Assembly: GCA_031262005.1 (NCBI GenBank)
Contig: JAISIO010000091.1
Location: 1-6,007 of the forward strand
DNA from: Bacteroidales bacterium
Lineage (GTDB): Bacteria > Bacteroidota > Bacteroidia > Bacteroidales > UBA1715
Reading direction: 5' to 3'
DNA length: 6,007 nucleotides
Shown here in pieces: positions 1 through 5,389 of the stretch (positions within the stretch are counted from its first letter, which is position 1; every line of letters begins with the position of its first letter). A model generated the notes under the pieces. The model was not told where the DNA came from. It ran no database searches and saw only the letters and a list, made by a program, of their open reading frames with translations. The translations under genes were made by a program, and so were the position numbers.

Positions 1-773
1 TGATTCAAGGCGGCATGAATCCTCGTTTGAAGTTAGATTTCTATGTCAATTTATTTTCGGAACTCAAACGCCGCCACCCGAACATTAAACTCCATGCTCT
101 TGGTCCGCCCGAAATTGCCTATATAGCGCAACGCGAACACGCCTCACCAATGGAAGTGCTAAAAACCTTGCACGCCGCAGGTTTAGATAGCTTGCCCGGT
201 GCCGGTGCCGAAATTCTGGTGGATAGAGTGCGCTCTATTATTTCTCCCGGCAAATGCTCTGCCCAAACGTGGCTTTCTATCATGCACGATGCGCATCAAC
301 TGGGCTTAACCACATCGGCAACCATGATGTACGGACACATTGAAACCATTGAAGAACGTATGCAGCATTTGATTGCAGTACGAGAATTGCAAAACCGTCG
401 TCCGCCACATTCCAAAGGTTTCACGGCATTCATTCCATGGGTGTTTTACAGCAAAGGCACGCAGCTTGCAGCGGAATTTCCACGCAATTATACCGTGCAA
501 AGTGCCGAATATGTGCGTATGATAGCCATCAGTAGAATAATGCTGCCGAATATAGAACACATTCAAGCTTCGTGGCTTACCGTTGGTTTGCCCACTGCGC
601 AATTGTGCTTGCACGGCGGAGCACATGATTTGGGTTCCATAATGATTGAAGAAAATGTAGTTTCGCAGGCAGGAGCGCGCTATTCCACGCAAAAAGAAGA
701 GTTGCAAAAGGCTATTGTGCAGGCAGGATTTATTCCTCGATTGCGTAATCAGGCGTATGAAATAATACAATAG
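1..773 (+). CDS. mqnC: Cyclic dehypoxanthinyl futalosine synthase MqnC, C-terminal part (5' truncated)
   Basis: This is the C-terminal 256 residues of MqnC, a cytosolic radical-SAM enzyme that cyclises dehypoxanthine futalosine in the futalosine route to menaquinone. The frame is open from base 3 and begins IQGGMNP, an internal family motif, so about 110 N-terminal residues, including the CxxxCxxC iron-sulfur motif, lie outside the window. Visible family motifs are HALGPPEI, GLDSLPGAGAEIL, ATMMYGH followed by ETIEERMQHL, GFTAFIPW, IQASWLTVG and, near the end, GSIMIEENVVSQAGA with a terminal AGFIPRLRN. The IEENVVS and QASW motifs fit MqnC better than its paralogue MqnE. The internal ATG at base 15 is not a real start because conserved sequence precedes it. 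The stop is TAG at 771-773. The nearest downstream gene (tRNA-Pro) is on the other strand, so mqnC ends its transcription unit here. The assignment is firm from motifs; activity cannot be judged without the N-terminus. Confidence 0.93.
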   Translation, partial: IQGGMNPRLKLDFYVNLFSELKRRHPNIKLHALGPPEIAYIAQREHASPMEVLKTLHAAGLDSLPGAGAEILVDRVRSIISPGKCSAQTWLSIMHDAHQLGLTTSATMMYGHIETIEERMQHLIAVRELQNRRPPHSKGFTAFIPWVFYSKGTQLAAEFPRNYTVQSAEYVRMIAISRIMLPNIEHIQASWLTVGLPTAQLCLHGGAHDLGSIMIEENVVSQAGARYSTQKEELQKAIVQAGFIPRLRNQAYEIIQ

Positions 774-792
774 GGAACTTGTAATAATCTCG

Positions 793-857
793 TTTCGACT
801 CCGCTCAGCCACTGCGTTTCGAGAACCTCAACCACCAGTGGCTGAACGGAGCCGAAG
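793..857. repeat. REP-like imperfect palindrome after mqnC
   Basis: Two 22-base arms (793-814 and 836-857) are inverted copies with 19 of 22 positions matching, separated by a 21-base loop. The left arm contains CGACTCCGCTCAGCC and the right arm GGCTGAACGGAGCCG. The element starts 20 bases after the mqnC stop. It resembles the dispersed REP-like palindromes common in intergenic DNA of Bacteroidetes. It could stabilise the mqnC mRNA 3' end or help terminate it, but no T-run follows the + strand hairpin, so it is not a classical terminator. Whether it is dispersed in this genome cannot be seen from one window. Confidence 0.7.
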
Positions 858-891
858 CCATATTTTTAGAACTGGACAAATAATTGTAAAC

Positions 892-941
892 AAAAAAATT
901 CCTTGTAAAAAATTTGAAATTCAAATTGTTACAAGGAATTT
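892..941 (-). terminator. Intrinsic terminator of the tRNA-Pro gene
   Basis: A 13-bp perfect stem is formed by 896-908 and 929-941 (core CCTTGTAA/TTACAAGG). A second short palindrome, 911-917 with 921-927, lies inside the loop. Read on the minus strand, the stem begins just after the tRNA 3' end and runs into seven U residues (the A-run 892-898 on the + strand). This is the layout of a rho-independent terminator for the tRNA transcript. The + strand side has only a TTT at the stem end, so it would be a poor terminator for mqnC. Confidence 0.75.
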
Positions 942-942
942 G

Positions 943-1017
943 TCGGGATGACCCGATTCGAACGGGCGACCCCACGCCCCCCAGACGTGTACTCTAACCG
1001 GGCTGAGCTACATCCCG
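943..1017 (-). tRNA. tRNA-Pro, anticodon GGG
   Basis: Reading the minus strand from 1017 gives a full 75-base cloverleaf. The acceptor arm is CGGGATG with CATCCCG and discriminator A. The D arm is GCTC/GAGT with a 10-base loop. The anticodon arm is CACGT/GCGTG around the 7-base loop CTGGGGG, so U33 is followed by anticodon GGG and G37. The variable loop has 5 bases, and the T arm is GCCCG/CGGGT with loop TTCGAAT. The anticodon decodes proline CCC and CCU. The C1:G72 pair with A73 is the usual identity pattern of bacterial tRNA-Pro. The CCA tail is not encoded (CAA follows A73), so it must be added afterwards. A candidate -7 box lies about 23 bases upstream and a terminator follows directly, so this is a monocistronic tRNA gene. 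Confidence 0.96.
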
Positions 1018-1039
1018 AATGTTGCTCGAAAAGAGTGTG

Positions 1040-1047
1040 CAAATATA
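1040..1047 (-). promoter_or_regulatory. Candidate -7 box of the tRNA-Pro promoter
   Basis: On the minus strand this reads TATATTTG, a full match to the Bacteroidetes -7 consensus TAnnTTTG. It sits 22 bases upstream of the mature tRNA 5' end, leaving room for a short leader. No convincing TTTG box is found 19-21 bases further upstream, where the DNA is a T-run and a GC-rich stretch. Confidence 0.55.
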
Positions 1048-1118
1048 GTGTTTTTTAGAAAAAACGGCGGCGGGGAACAAGTTTTTTTATGGCGACTGTG
1101 CGAAAATGGTATAAATAT

Positions 1119-1179
1119 AGCCCCCTAAATCCCCCAATGCTTTGACTCCGATCAGCAACCGAGGGGACTTTAGGGGGCT
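1119..1179. repeat. CCCCCTAAAT-type inverted repeat element
   Basis: The left arm 1119-1134 (AGCCCCCTAAATCCCC) is the reverse complement of 1163-1179 except for one bulged base. The arms are GC-rich in otherwise AT-rich DNA. The same CCCCCTAAATCCCCC word appears inverted in the element at 5390-5489, so these are two members of one dispersed family. The 28-base loop contains, at 1141-1160, a sequence similar to the left arm of the REP-like palindrome at 793. It may be a non-autonomous REP/MITE-type element; no transposase is in the window. Confidence 0.7.
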
Positions 1180-1310
1180 TGATTTTATGCGCTTGCCTTA
1201 AAATATCTGTGTGATGTACTGCTGATTACAAAGAATAATGTTACCTTTGTCTGTAACAGTAGATTGTTTGTGTCTCACAATCGAAACATATACATCAGAT
1301 ATAGCACAAA
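1180..1310 (+). promoter_or_regulatory. Non-coding stretch upstream of rnr with a weak candidate -7 box
   Basis: I see no gene on either strand between the palindromic element and the octamer array. The only promoter-like site is TACCTTTG at 1242-1249, matching TAnnTTTG but lacking a TTTG or TTG box at the right distance. If used, it would give rnr a leader of about 125-130 bases that includes the whole octamer array. Two small inverted repeats are visible: GTTAC/GTAAC (1240-1244, 1253-1257), which overlaps the box, and GATTGT/ACAATC (1262-1267, 1277-1282) with a 9-base loop. Their role is unknown. Confidence 0.3.
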
Positions 1311-1382
1311 AACTCACTAACGTATCAACTTTCAAACTTTCCAACTCAATAACTTTCCAACTTATAAACTTACGAACTAATT
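1311..1382. repeat. Degenerate 8-bp array (AACTnnnn x 9) abutting the rnr start codon
   Basis: Nine consecutive units of exactly 8 bases fill this stretch. Eight begin AACT; the second begins AACG. The last four bases vary: examples are AACTTTCA (1327-1334), AACTTTCC (1335-1342 and again 1351-1358), AACTTATA (1359-1366) and AACTAATT (1375-1382). The array ends at base 1382 and the rnr ATG is 1383-1385, so it occupies the place where a translation leader would be. On the other strand the core is AGTT, the same word that recurs in the repeats after rnr and after hepT. Function unknown. Confidence 0.85.
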
Positions 1383-3542
1383 ATGTCTAAAAAAAATAAA
1401 CACCTCCCCGATGCTCGCAAAGGCAATATGGCTTTGCAAATTCTTACGCTTTTTCAGCAGAATCCGCGCAAATCATTTAATTGCAAACAATTGGCTACCC
1501 GATTGGGCATCAACAATAAAGAAGGAAATTACAAGGTAGAAACGTATCTCAATATTTTGCACGAAAAAGGCGAATTGGAAGAAGTGCAGCGAGGCAAATT
1601 CCGATTAAAGTCGCGCGGCGGCTACATTACCGGTGTGGTTGAATTGACGTCGTATGGTTCGGCGTATGTTGTGAGCGGCGAAGTGGACGAAGATATTTTT
1701 GTGGCTGCCGCAAACCTCAATCAGGCACTCAGCGGCGATACTGTGAAAGTGTATCTGTTCGCAAAGAAAAATCAACGTCTCGAAGGCGAGGTGGTGGAAA
1801 TTCTCAGCAAAGGCAGACGAGATTTTGTGGGCATTGTGGAACGAAATAAAAATTACGCTTTTGTGGTGGTCGATAAACGGCACATTCCCTACGATGTGTT
1901 TGTGCCACTCGAAAATTTACAAAATGCCAAAAACGGTCAAAAAGTGGTGGTGCGTGTGATTGAATGGTCGAAAAAAGCCCGTAACCCCATAGGTGAAGTG
2001 GTTGAAGTGCTTGGCGATGTGGGCAATAACGAAACCGAAATGCACGCAATTTTGGCGGAATTTGATTTACCCTACCGTTTTTCTGCCGAAGTGGAACGAA
2101 TTGCCGACGAGATTTCCGACGAAATTACTGCCGATGAAATTGCAAAACGCCGTGATTTTCGTGATATATGCACATTTACCATTGATCCCGAAGATGCAAA
2201 AGATTTTGATGATGCGCTATCTATCAAATTCCTCGACAATGGTAATTTTGAAGTAGGCGTTCACATTGCCGACGTAACGCACTATGTGCGCCCCGGCACA
2301 AAATTGGAAGAGGAAACTCGCTTGCGAGCAACTTCGGTGTATTTGGTGGATAGAACAGTGCCGATGCTGCCCGAAAAACTGTCGAATAAATTATGCTCTT
2401 TGCGTCCGAATGAAGAAAAATTGACATTTTCGGCAGTGTTTGAACTCACGCCCGAAGCGCACATTGTGAACGAATGGTTCGGACGAACGGTCATAAATTC
2501 TAACCGCCGCTTTACTTACGAAGAAGCGCAAGCGGTAATAGAAACCGGCAGCGGCGATTTGCAGCGTGAAATTCTTGTAATGGACAGTTTGGCAAAAAAA
2601 CTGCGTGCCCAACGTTTTCAAAAAGGCTCGATTGCTTTTGACCGCAAGGAGGTGAAATTCCGCATCGACGGACAGGGGAAACCGCTTGGGGTGTTCTACA
2701 AAGAATCGAAAGATTCTAATAAATTGATAGAAGAATTTATGCTTTTGGCAAACAAACGTGTTGCCGAATTTATAGGAAAACAGAAAGCGGCGCCAACGTT
2801 TGTCTATCGTATTCACGACAATCCCGATGAATCGAAGTTAAGTAATTTTGCCCAATTTATTAAAAAATTCGGTTATAAATTGAACACAAGCGGCGGCAAA
2901 CAAACTGCTACTTCACTTAATGCGCTTTTGACCGATATAAAAGGAAAAAAAGAATCGCAATTGTTTGAAAATCTGGCTGTGCGAGCAATGGCAAAAGCCG
3001 TCTATTCTACCAATAATATCGGACACTTTGGCTTGGCATTTCCGTACTACACGCACTTTACATCGCCTATTCGTCGCTACCCTGATATGATGGTGCATCG
3101 CCTGCTCGACCGCTATTTACAAAAACAAAAATCGGCTCCGCTTGAAGAATATGAGGATAATTGCCGTCATTCGTCGAGCCGGGAACAACTTGCTGCTAAT
3201 GCCGAGCGTGCTTCCATAAAATTCAAACAGGTGGAATTTATGAAGGAACACATTGGCGAAGAATTTTCGGGCGTTATTTCGGGTATTACCGAACGAGGAT
3301 TTTTTGTAGAACTAAGCGATAGCTTGTGCGAAGGCTTGGTTCCTATTCGGGAACTTACCGACGATCAATATTTGTTCGACGATAAAAATTATTGTCTGCG
3401 AGGCAAATTTACCCATCGTACTTTTACTTTTGGCGATGCGGTTCGCATAAAAATTGTGCGCGCCGATTTGCTGAAACGACAATTGGATTTTGTGTTGGCG
3501 GAAGAAGGAATTGAGGAGTTAGAGGGAGTTAGAGGGAGTTAG
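1383..3542 (+). CDS. rnr: Ribonuclease R (RNB-family 3'-5' exoribonuclease)
   Basis: A complete 719-residue RNase R, a cytosolic processive hydrolytic exonuclease that degrades structured RNA from the 3' end. Domains in order: N-terminal winged-helix/HTH (about 15-75), two cold-shock OB folds (about 80-215), RNB catalytic domain (about 255-580), and C-terminal S1 domain (about 625-705). The active-site motif TIDPEDAKDFDDA places four metal-binding aspartates at 268, 274, 276 and 277. The RNB signature HFTSPIRRYPD is at 558-568. It is shorter than E. coli RNase R because the lysine-rich tail is missing, which is usual for this phylum. The start at 1383 is the first ATG after an in-frame TAA at 1365 and matches a normal N-terminus. 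There is no Shine-Dalgarno sequence; the 8-bp array runs right up to the ATG. The last residues (ELEGVRGS) and the stop are encoded by a 10-bp tandem repeat, so the native C-terminus has been replaced or extended. It stands alone as a transcription unit. Confidence 0.97.
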   Translation: MSKKNKHLPDARKGNMALQILTLFQQNPRKSFNCKQLATRLGINNKEGNYKVETYLNILHEKGELEEVQRGKFRLKSRGGYITGVVELTSYGSAYVVSGEVDEDIFVAAANLNQALSGDTVKVYLFAKKNQRLEGEVVEILSKGRRDFVGIVERNKNYAFVVVDKRHIPYDVFVPLENLQNAKNGQKVVVRVIEWSKKARNPIGEVVEVLGDVGNNETEMHAILAEFDLPYRFSAEVERIADEISDEITADEIAKRRDFRDICTFTIDPEDAKDFDDALSIKFLDNGNFEVGVHIADVTHYVRPGTKLEEETRLRATSVYLVDRTVPMLPEKLSNKLCSLRPNEEKLTFSAVFELTPEAHIVNEWFGRTVINSNRRFTYEEAQAVIETGSGDLQREILVMDSLAKKLRAQRFQKGSIAFDRKEVKFRIDGQGKPLGVFYKESKDSNKLIEEFMLLANKRVAEFIGKQKAAPTFVYRIHDNPDESKLSNFAQFIKKFGYKLNTSGGKQTATSLNALLTDIKGKKESQLFENLAVRAMAKAVYSTNNIGHFGLAFPYYTHFTSPIRRYPDMMVHRLLDRYLQKQKSAPLEEYEDNCRHSSSREQLAANAERASIKFKQVEFMKEHIGEEFSGVISGITERGFFVELSDSLCEGLVPIRELTDDQYLFDDKNYCLRGKFTHRTFTFGDAVRIKIVRADLLKRQLDFVLAEEGIEELEGVRGS

Positions 3543-3646
3543 AGGGAGTTAAAAAGTTAGAGAAGTTAAGAAGTTAAAGGAAGTTAGTAATTCTTACATT
3601 CCTCAATACCTTCATTCTTACATTTCTAAATTTCCTGCATTCACAT
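3516..3646. repeat. Compound repeat R1: AGTT-core purine array then ATTC octamer array
   Basis: The first half (3516-3588) consists of units with the core AGTT. Three perfect copies of the 10-mer GAGTTAGAGG (3516-3545) are followed by units of 8-10 bases such as GTTAGAGAA and GTTAAGAA. The second half, from 3590, switches to pyrimidine-rich octamers: ATTCTTAC, ATTCCTCA, ATACCTTC, ATTCTTAC, with two more degenerate units to 3637 and a one-base-shifted remnant to 3646. The first 26 bases overlap the end of rnr. The same two-part structure recurs in the same order and orientation at 4384-4516, and two blocks are identical between the copies (3589-3606 with 4444-4461, 18 bases; 3611-3627 with 4466-4482, 17 bases). 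Confidence 0.85.
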
Positions 3647-3665
3647 AGTTAGTACAATGCCTACA

Positions 3666-3696
3666 TTTGTTTAAAGTGATAAAACTACTATATTTG
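3666..3696 (+). promoter_or_regulatory. Bacteroidetes-type promoter of the mntA-hepT pair
   Basis: TTTG at 3666-3669, a 19-base spacer, then TATATTTG at 3689-3696 match both boxes (-33 TTTG and -7 TAnnTTTG) at canonical spacing. Transcription would start near 3703, leaving a leader of about 44 bases before the mntA ATG. It lies between repeat R1 and the gene, so the toxin-antitoxin pair carries its own promoter. At the predicted start the words AACC (3700-3703), GGTT (3709-3712) and AACC (3719-3722) can form two alternative small stems; they might be an operator, but this is not demonstrated. Confidence 0.72.
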
Positions 3697-3746
3697 CATA
3701 ACCGCAAAGGTTAAAGCCAACCATTGCAACAATATAATAATACACA

Positions 3747-4043
3747 ATGAATCAAGGAATTGCTCATAAATTACAAGCGTTTTTCCCTGCTTATCCAATA
3801 GAGAAGGCTTGGGTATTTGGCTCGTATGCACGAGATGAGGAAACTCGCAAAAGTGATATTGATATTATGGTGCGATTTGATGAAGATGCCGACATTTCGT
3901 TGCTTGATTATGTGAAAATAATGAATAAACTCAAAAAAATTTTGCATAAAAACGTTGATTTGGTTGAAGAAGGACAACTCTATCCATGGGCACAAGAATC
4001 GGTGGAAAACGATAAAATTTTGGTGTATGAGAGAGAAAGTTAG
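3747..4043 (+). CDS. mntA: MntA-type nucleotidyltransferase antitoxin (type VII TA)
   Basis: A complete 98-residue minimal nucleotidyltransferase (MNT domain), typical in length. The catalytic signature GSx10DxD is intact: G25-S26, then D37 and D39, with the third carboxylate probably D71 in NVDLV. In characterised type VII systems MntA transfers AMP from ATP to a tyrosine of its HEPN partner HepT, next to the RX4HXY motif, and so silences the toxin. The partner gene follows directly: its ATG (4027) overlaps the end of mntA by 17 bases, the usual arrangement for translational coupling. A good promoter (3666-3696) lies upstream and there is no Shine-Dalgarno sequence. All visible catalytic residues are present, so this half of the pair looks functional. 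Family assignment is firm; the antitoxin role rests on the neighbouring HEPN gene. Confidence 0.92.
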   Translation: MNQGIAHKLQAFFPAYPIEKAWVFGSYARDEETRKSDIDIMVRFDEDADISLLDYVKIMNKLKKILHKNVDLVEEGQLYPWAQESVENDKILVYERES

Positions 4044-4376
4044 AGACAAAGGGCGATTGGCTCATATATTAGAAGCAATTGCTAATGTAAGGGATTTACA
4101 CACAATGTTTCTCTTGAGGATTTCAAGAAAGATAGAATATTGTTTTTTGCGGTTGTGAAAAATATTGAAATTATAGGTGAAGCGAGTTATAAATTATCAA
4201 AAGAATTTAAAACGACCAATAATGCAATTGAATGGGAGGCAATTGTAGGGTTACGTCATGTATTGGTACATGGTTATTATCATATAAACGAAGAAAGGGT
4301 TTGGAAAATAGTGCAAAAAGATTTACAGCCCTTGCAAGAACAAATACAGAATTTATATGATAACCACACGGCATAG
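4027..4376 (+). pseudogene. hepT: HepT-like HEPN toxin (DUF86 type), frameshifted
   Basis: The reading frame opens at ATG 4027 with MREKVRDKGRLAHILEAIAN, a typical HepT/DUF86 N-terminus, but ends after 43 residues at TGA 4156-4158. Family-like sequence continues in the -1 frame from about 4101: SLEDFKKDRILFFAVV, then EIIGEASYKLSKEF, GLRHVLVHGYY and VWKIVQKDL, to TAG at 4374-4376. The break lies at the CACACA tract 4099-4104. Removing one CA restores a continuous protein of 115 residues, the normal length. In that restored protein the RNase motif RX4HXY is R76, H81 and Y83, with the tyrosine that MntA would modify. As written the toxin is broken before its active site. Possible causes are a real two-base slippage insertion, a one-base deletion, or a sequencing or assembly error. 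A heptamer T TTT TTG at 4143-4149 could allow some -1 frameshifting but lies downstream of the place where homology changes frame. Confidence 0.85.
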
Positions 4377-4383
4377 AAATTAA

Positions 4384-4516
4384 GAGTTAAAGGAGTTAAG
4401 AAGTTAGAGAAGTTAAGGAAGTTAAGGAGTTAGAGAAGTCCACAATTCTTACATTCCTCAATTCTTTCATTCTTACATTTCTACATTCCTAAATTTCTTC
4501 ATTTCTAAATTTTAAA
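4384..4516. repeat. Compound repeat R2: AGTT-core array then nine ATTY octamers
   Basis: Starting 7 bases after the hepT stop, purine-rich units of 8-9 bases with core AGTT (for example GTTAAGAA, GTTAGAGAA, GTTAAGGAA) run to about 4440. From 4445 to 4516 nine consecutive units of exactly 8 bases follow, each beginning ATTC or ATTT: ATTCTTAC (4445-4452 and 4469-4476), ATTCCTCA (4453-4460), ATTTCTAC (4477-4484), ATTCCTAA (4485-4492). This is a second copy of R1, in the same orientation. The purine half and pyrimidine half are roughly complementary, so the RNA could fold into a long imperfect hairpin. Nothing else is recognised between hepT and the next promoter. Confidence 0.85.
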
Positions 4517-4592
4517 CTATTCTCCCCTGCGAATGGTTTATAATGTGTTAGTTCTTTATTGCTGATTTTTATTCGCAGCACGGTGTTTTTCT

Positions 4593-4600
4593 TATTTTTG
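4593..4600 (+). promoter_or_regulatory. Candidate -7 box for the 230-residue protein gene
   Basis: TATTTTTG matches TAnnTTTG and lies 15 bases before the ATG at 4616, which would give a very short leader of about 9 bases. Upstream at the expected distance only TTTT (4567-4570, spacer 22) is found, a weak -33 box. The position supports choosing ATG 4616 over the upstream TTG at 4559, because the earlier codons would be promoter sequence. Confidence 0.5.
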
Positions 4601-4615
4601 CAAAAAATAAACACT

Positions 4616-5308
4616 ATGCCATACCGACGATTGCCCAATACTGATGCGGCTCGCACGCGAGCACTTACCAAAGCCATAAACATTACTCTCGGACTGCACC
4701 CCGATGATGTTGCTTTTGACTATAAAACGCTTACTCGTGCAAAATTTTTTATTGAAACTTTCAAAAAAAGTATCAGTCTGCAACGTGCTGACAATGCACA
4801 TTATGTAGAAAAAAACAGTGAACTTGCGCATTTGCAACGGCAAATTCGTATGTATATCACTCATTTTATTCAAGTGCTCACCATGAGCATTCAGCGAGGC
4901 GAAATTGCGGCAGATTCTCTTAGATATTACGGTTTGGACGCTCATCATAAAAAACTACCGCTTCTTAAAACCGATGAGGAATTGCTGCTGTGGGGCAAGC
5001 AGTTGATTGACGGAGAGGAAGCTCGTGTACAGGAAGGCGGAACACCTATGTCAAACCCTCGAATTGCGCAGTTGAAAGTGAATTACGATCGTTTTGTGAT
5101 ACACCTCAAAAGCACCCAATTCAAACAGGGCAAAAAAGAAAATGCAGGCGAGTATATTCAGAGTTTACGTAAAGAAGCCGACGAATTAATTCTCGAAATT
5201 TGGAATAGTGTGGAACGGACATTCGCCCACTTGCCGGCGGAAGAAAAGCGTAAAAGAGCCGAAGAATACGGCGTGTGCTATGTGTTCCGACCGTATGAAA
5301 AACAATAA
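4616..5308 (+). CDS. Conserved-looking hypothetical protein, 230 residues, unrecognised
   Basis: I do not recognise a functional family. The start is ATG 4616 (MPYRRLPNTDAARTRALTKA); an in-frame TTG at 4559 would add 19 hydrophobic residues that overlap a promoter-like box, so I reject it. The protein has no signal peptide and no membrane segment, so it is probably cytosolic. It looks mostly helical and strongly charged, with an amphipathic helical stretch around 62-95, a region at 112-135 (KKLPLLKTDEELLLWGKQL), a further helix-rich segment at 175-205, and a C-terminal end AEEKRKRAEEYGVCYVFRP that resembles a folded terminal motif rather than random tail. No cysteine or histidine cluster and no nucleotide-binding motif is seen. 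Codon use looks like that of rnr and mqnC, which argues for a resident gene. It has its own promoter-like box, and a bidirectional terminator lies 213 bases downstream. Function is unknown; a Bacteroidetes-restricted family is my guess. Confidence 0.8.
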   Translation: MPYRRLPNTDAARTRALTKAINITLGLHPDDVAFDYKTLTRAKFFIETFKKSISLQRADNAHYVEKNSELAHLQRQIRMYITHFIQVLTMSIQRGEIAADSLRYYGLDAHHKKLPLLKTDEELLLWGKQLIDGEEARVQEGGTPMSNPRIAQLKVNYDRFVIHLKSTQFKQGKKENAGEYIQSLRKEADELILEIWNSVERTFAHLPAEEKRKRAEEYGVCYVFRPYEKQ

Positions 5309-5353
5309 GTGTTGTTTTTCGGCATTCGTTGCGTAGAAATTCGAGAAAAACGC

Positions 5354-5361
5354 TACTTTTG
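5354..5361 (+). promoter_or_regulatory. Possible promoter with no gene downstream
   Basis: TACTTTTG matches TAnnTTTG, and TTG at 5329-5331 lies 22 bases upstream, slightly long for a -33 box. A transcript from about 5368 would run through the GC-rich element and stop at the terminator ending at 5566, about 200 bases, with no open reading frame of note. One such match in AT-rich DNA may be chance. Confidence 0.25.
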
Positions 5362-5389
5362 ATAGAAAAATTATATGAATATCTATAAC

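Noticed and set aside
306..812. 168-residue open frame on the minus strand across mqnC
   Set aside because: It is antisense to strongly conserved MqnC motifs and its translation is cysteine- and aromatic-rich low-plausibility sequence; a shadow frame.
2645..2656. AAGGAGGTGAAA, a perfect Shine-Dalgarno-like word
   Set aside because: It lies inside the rnr RNB domain with no start codon of a real gene behind it, and this phylum makes little use of such sites.
2391..2816. 141-residue open frame on the minus strand across rnr
   Set aside because: It lies opposite the RNase R catalytic domain, with biased composition and no family features; a shadow of the real coding strand.
3516..3646. CRISPR-like array
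   Set aside because: Units are 8-10 bases with no spacers of uniform length between longer repeats, and no cas genes are present; a short-period tandem array, not CRISPR.
4143..4149. T TTT TTG slippery heptamer in the first hepT frame, six bases before its stop codon
   Set aside because: It could direct -1 frameshifting in principle, but family-like sequence already reads in the -1 frame from about 4101, so the natural break is upstream. A programmed shift at 4143 would keep a non-family segment (MFLLRISRKIEYC). A mutation at CACACA explains the data better.
4539..4544. TATAAT, sigma70-like -10 box upstream of the hypothetical gene
   Set aside because: Bacteroidetes primary sigma factor uses TAnnTTTG, and a better-placed match is present at 4593-4600; TATAAT is expected by chance in AT-rich DNA.
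4559..4615. Upstream TTG start adding 19 residues to the hypothetical protein, which would look like a signal peptide
   Set aside because: The added hydrophobic stretch overlaps a TAnnTTTG box, has TTG as start, and the ATG at 4616 begins a sensible N-terminus. The hydrophobic look comes from T-rich promoter DNA.
5314..5351. GTTTTTC/GAAAAAC inverted repeat just after the hypothetical gene as a terminator
   Set aside because: The stem is only 7 A/T-rich pairs with a 24-base loop and no T-run after it; the real terminator is at 5522-5566.
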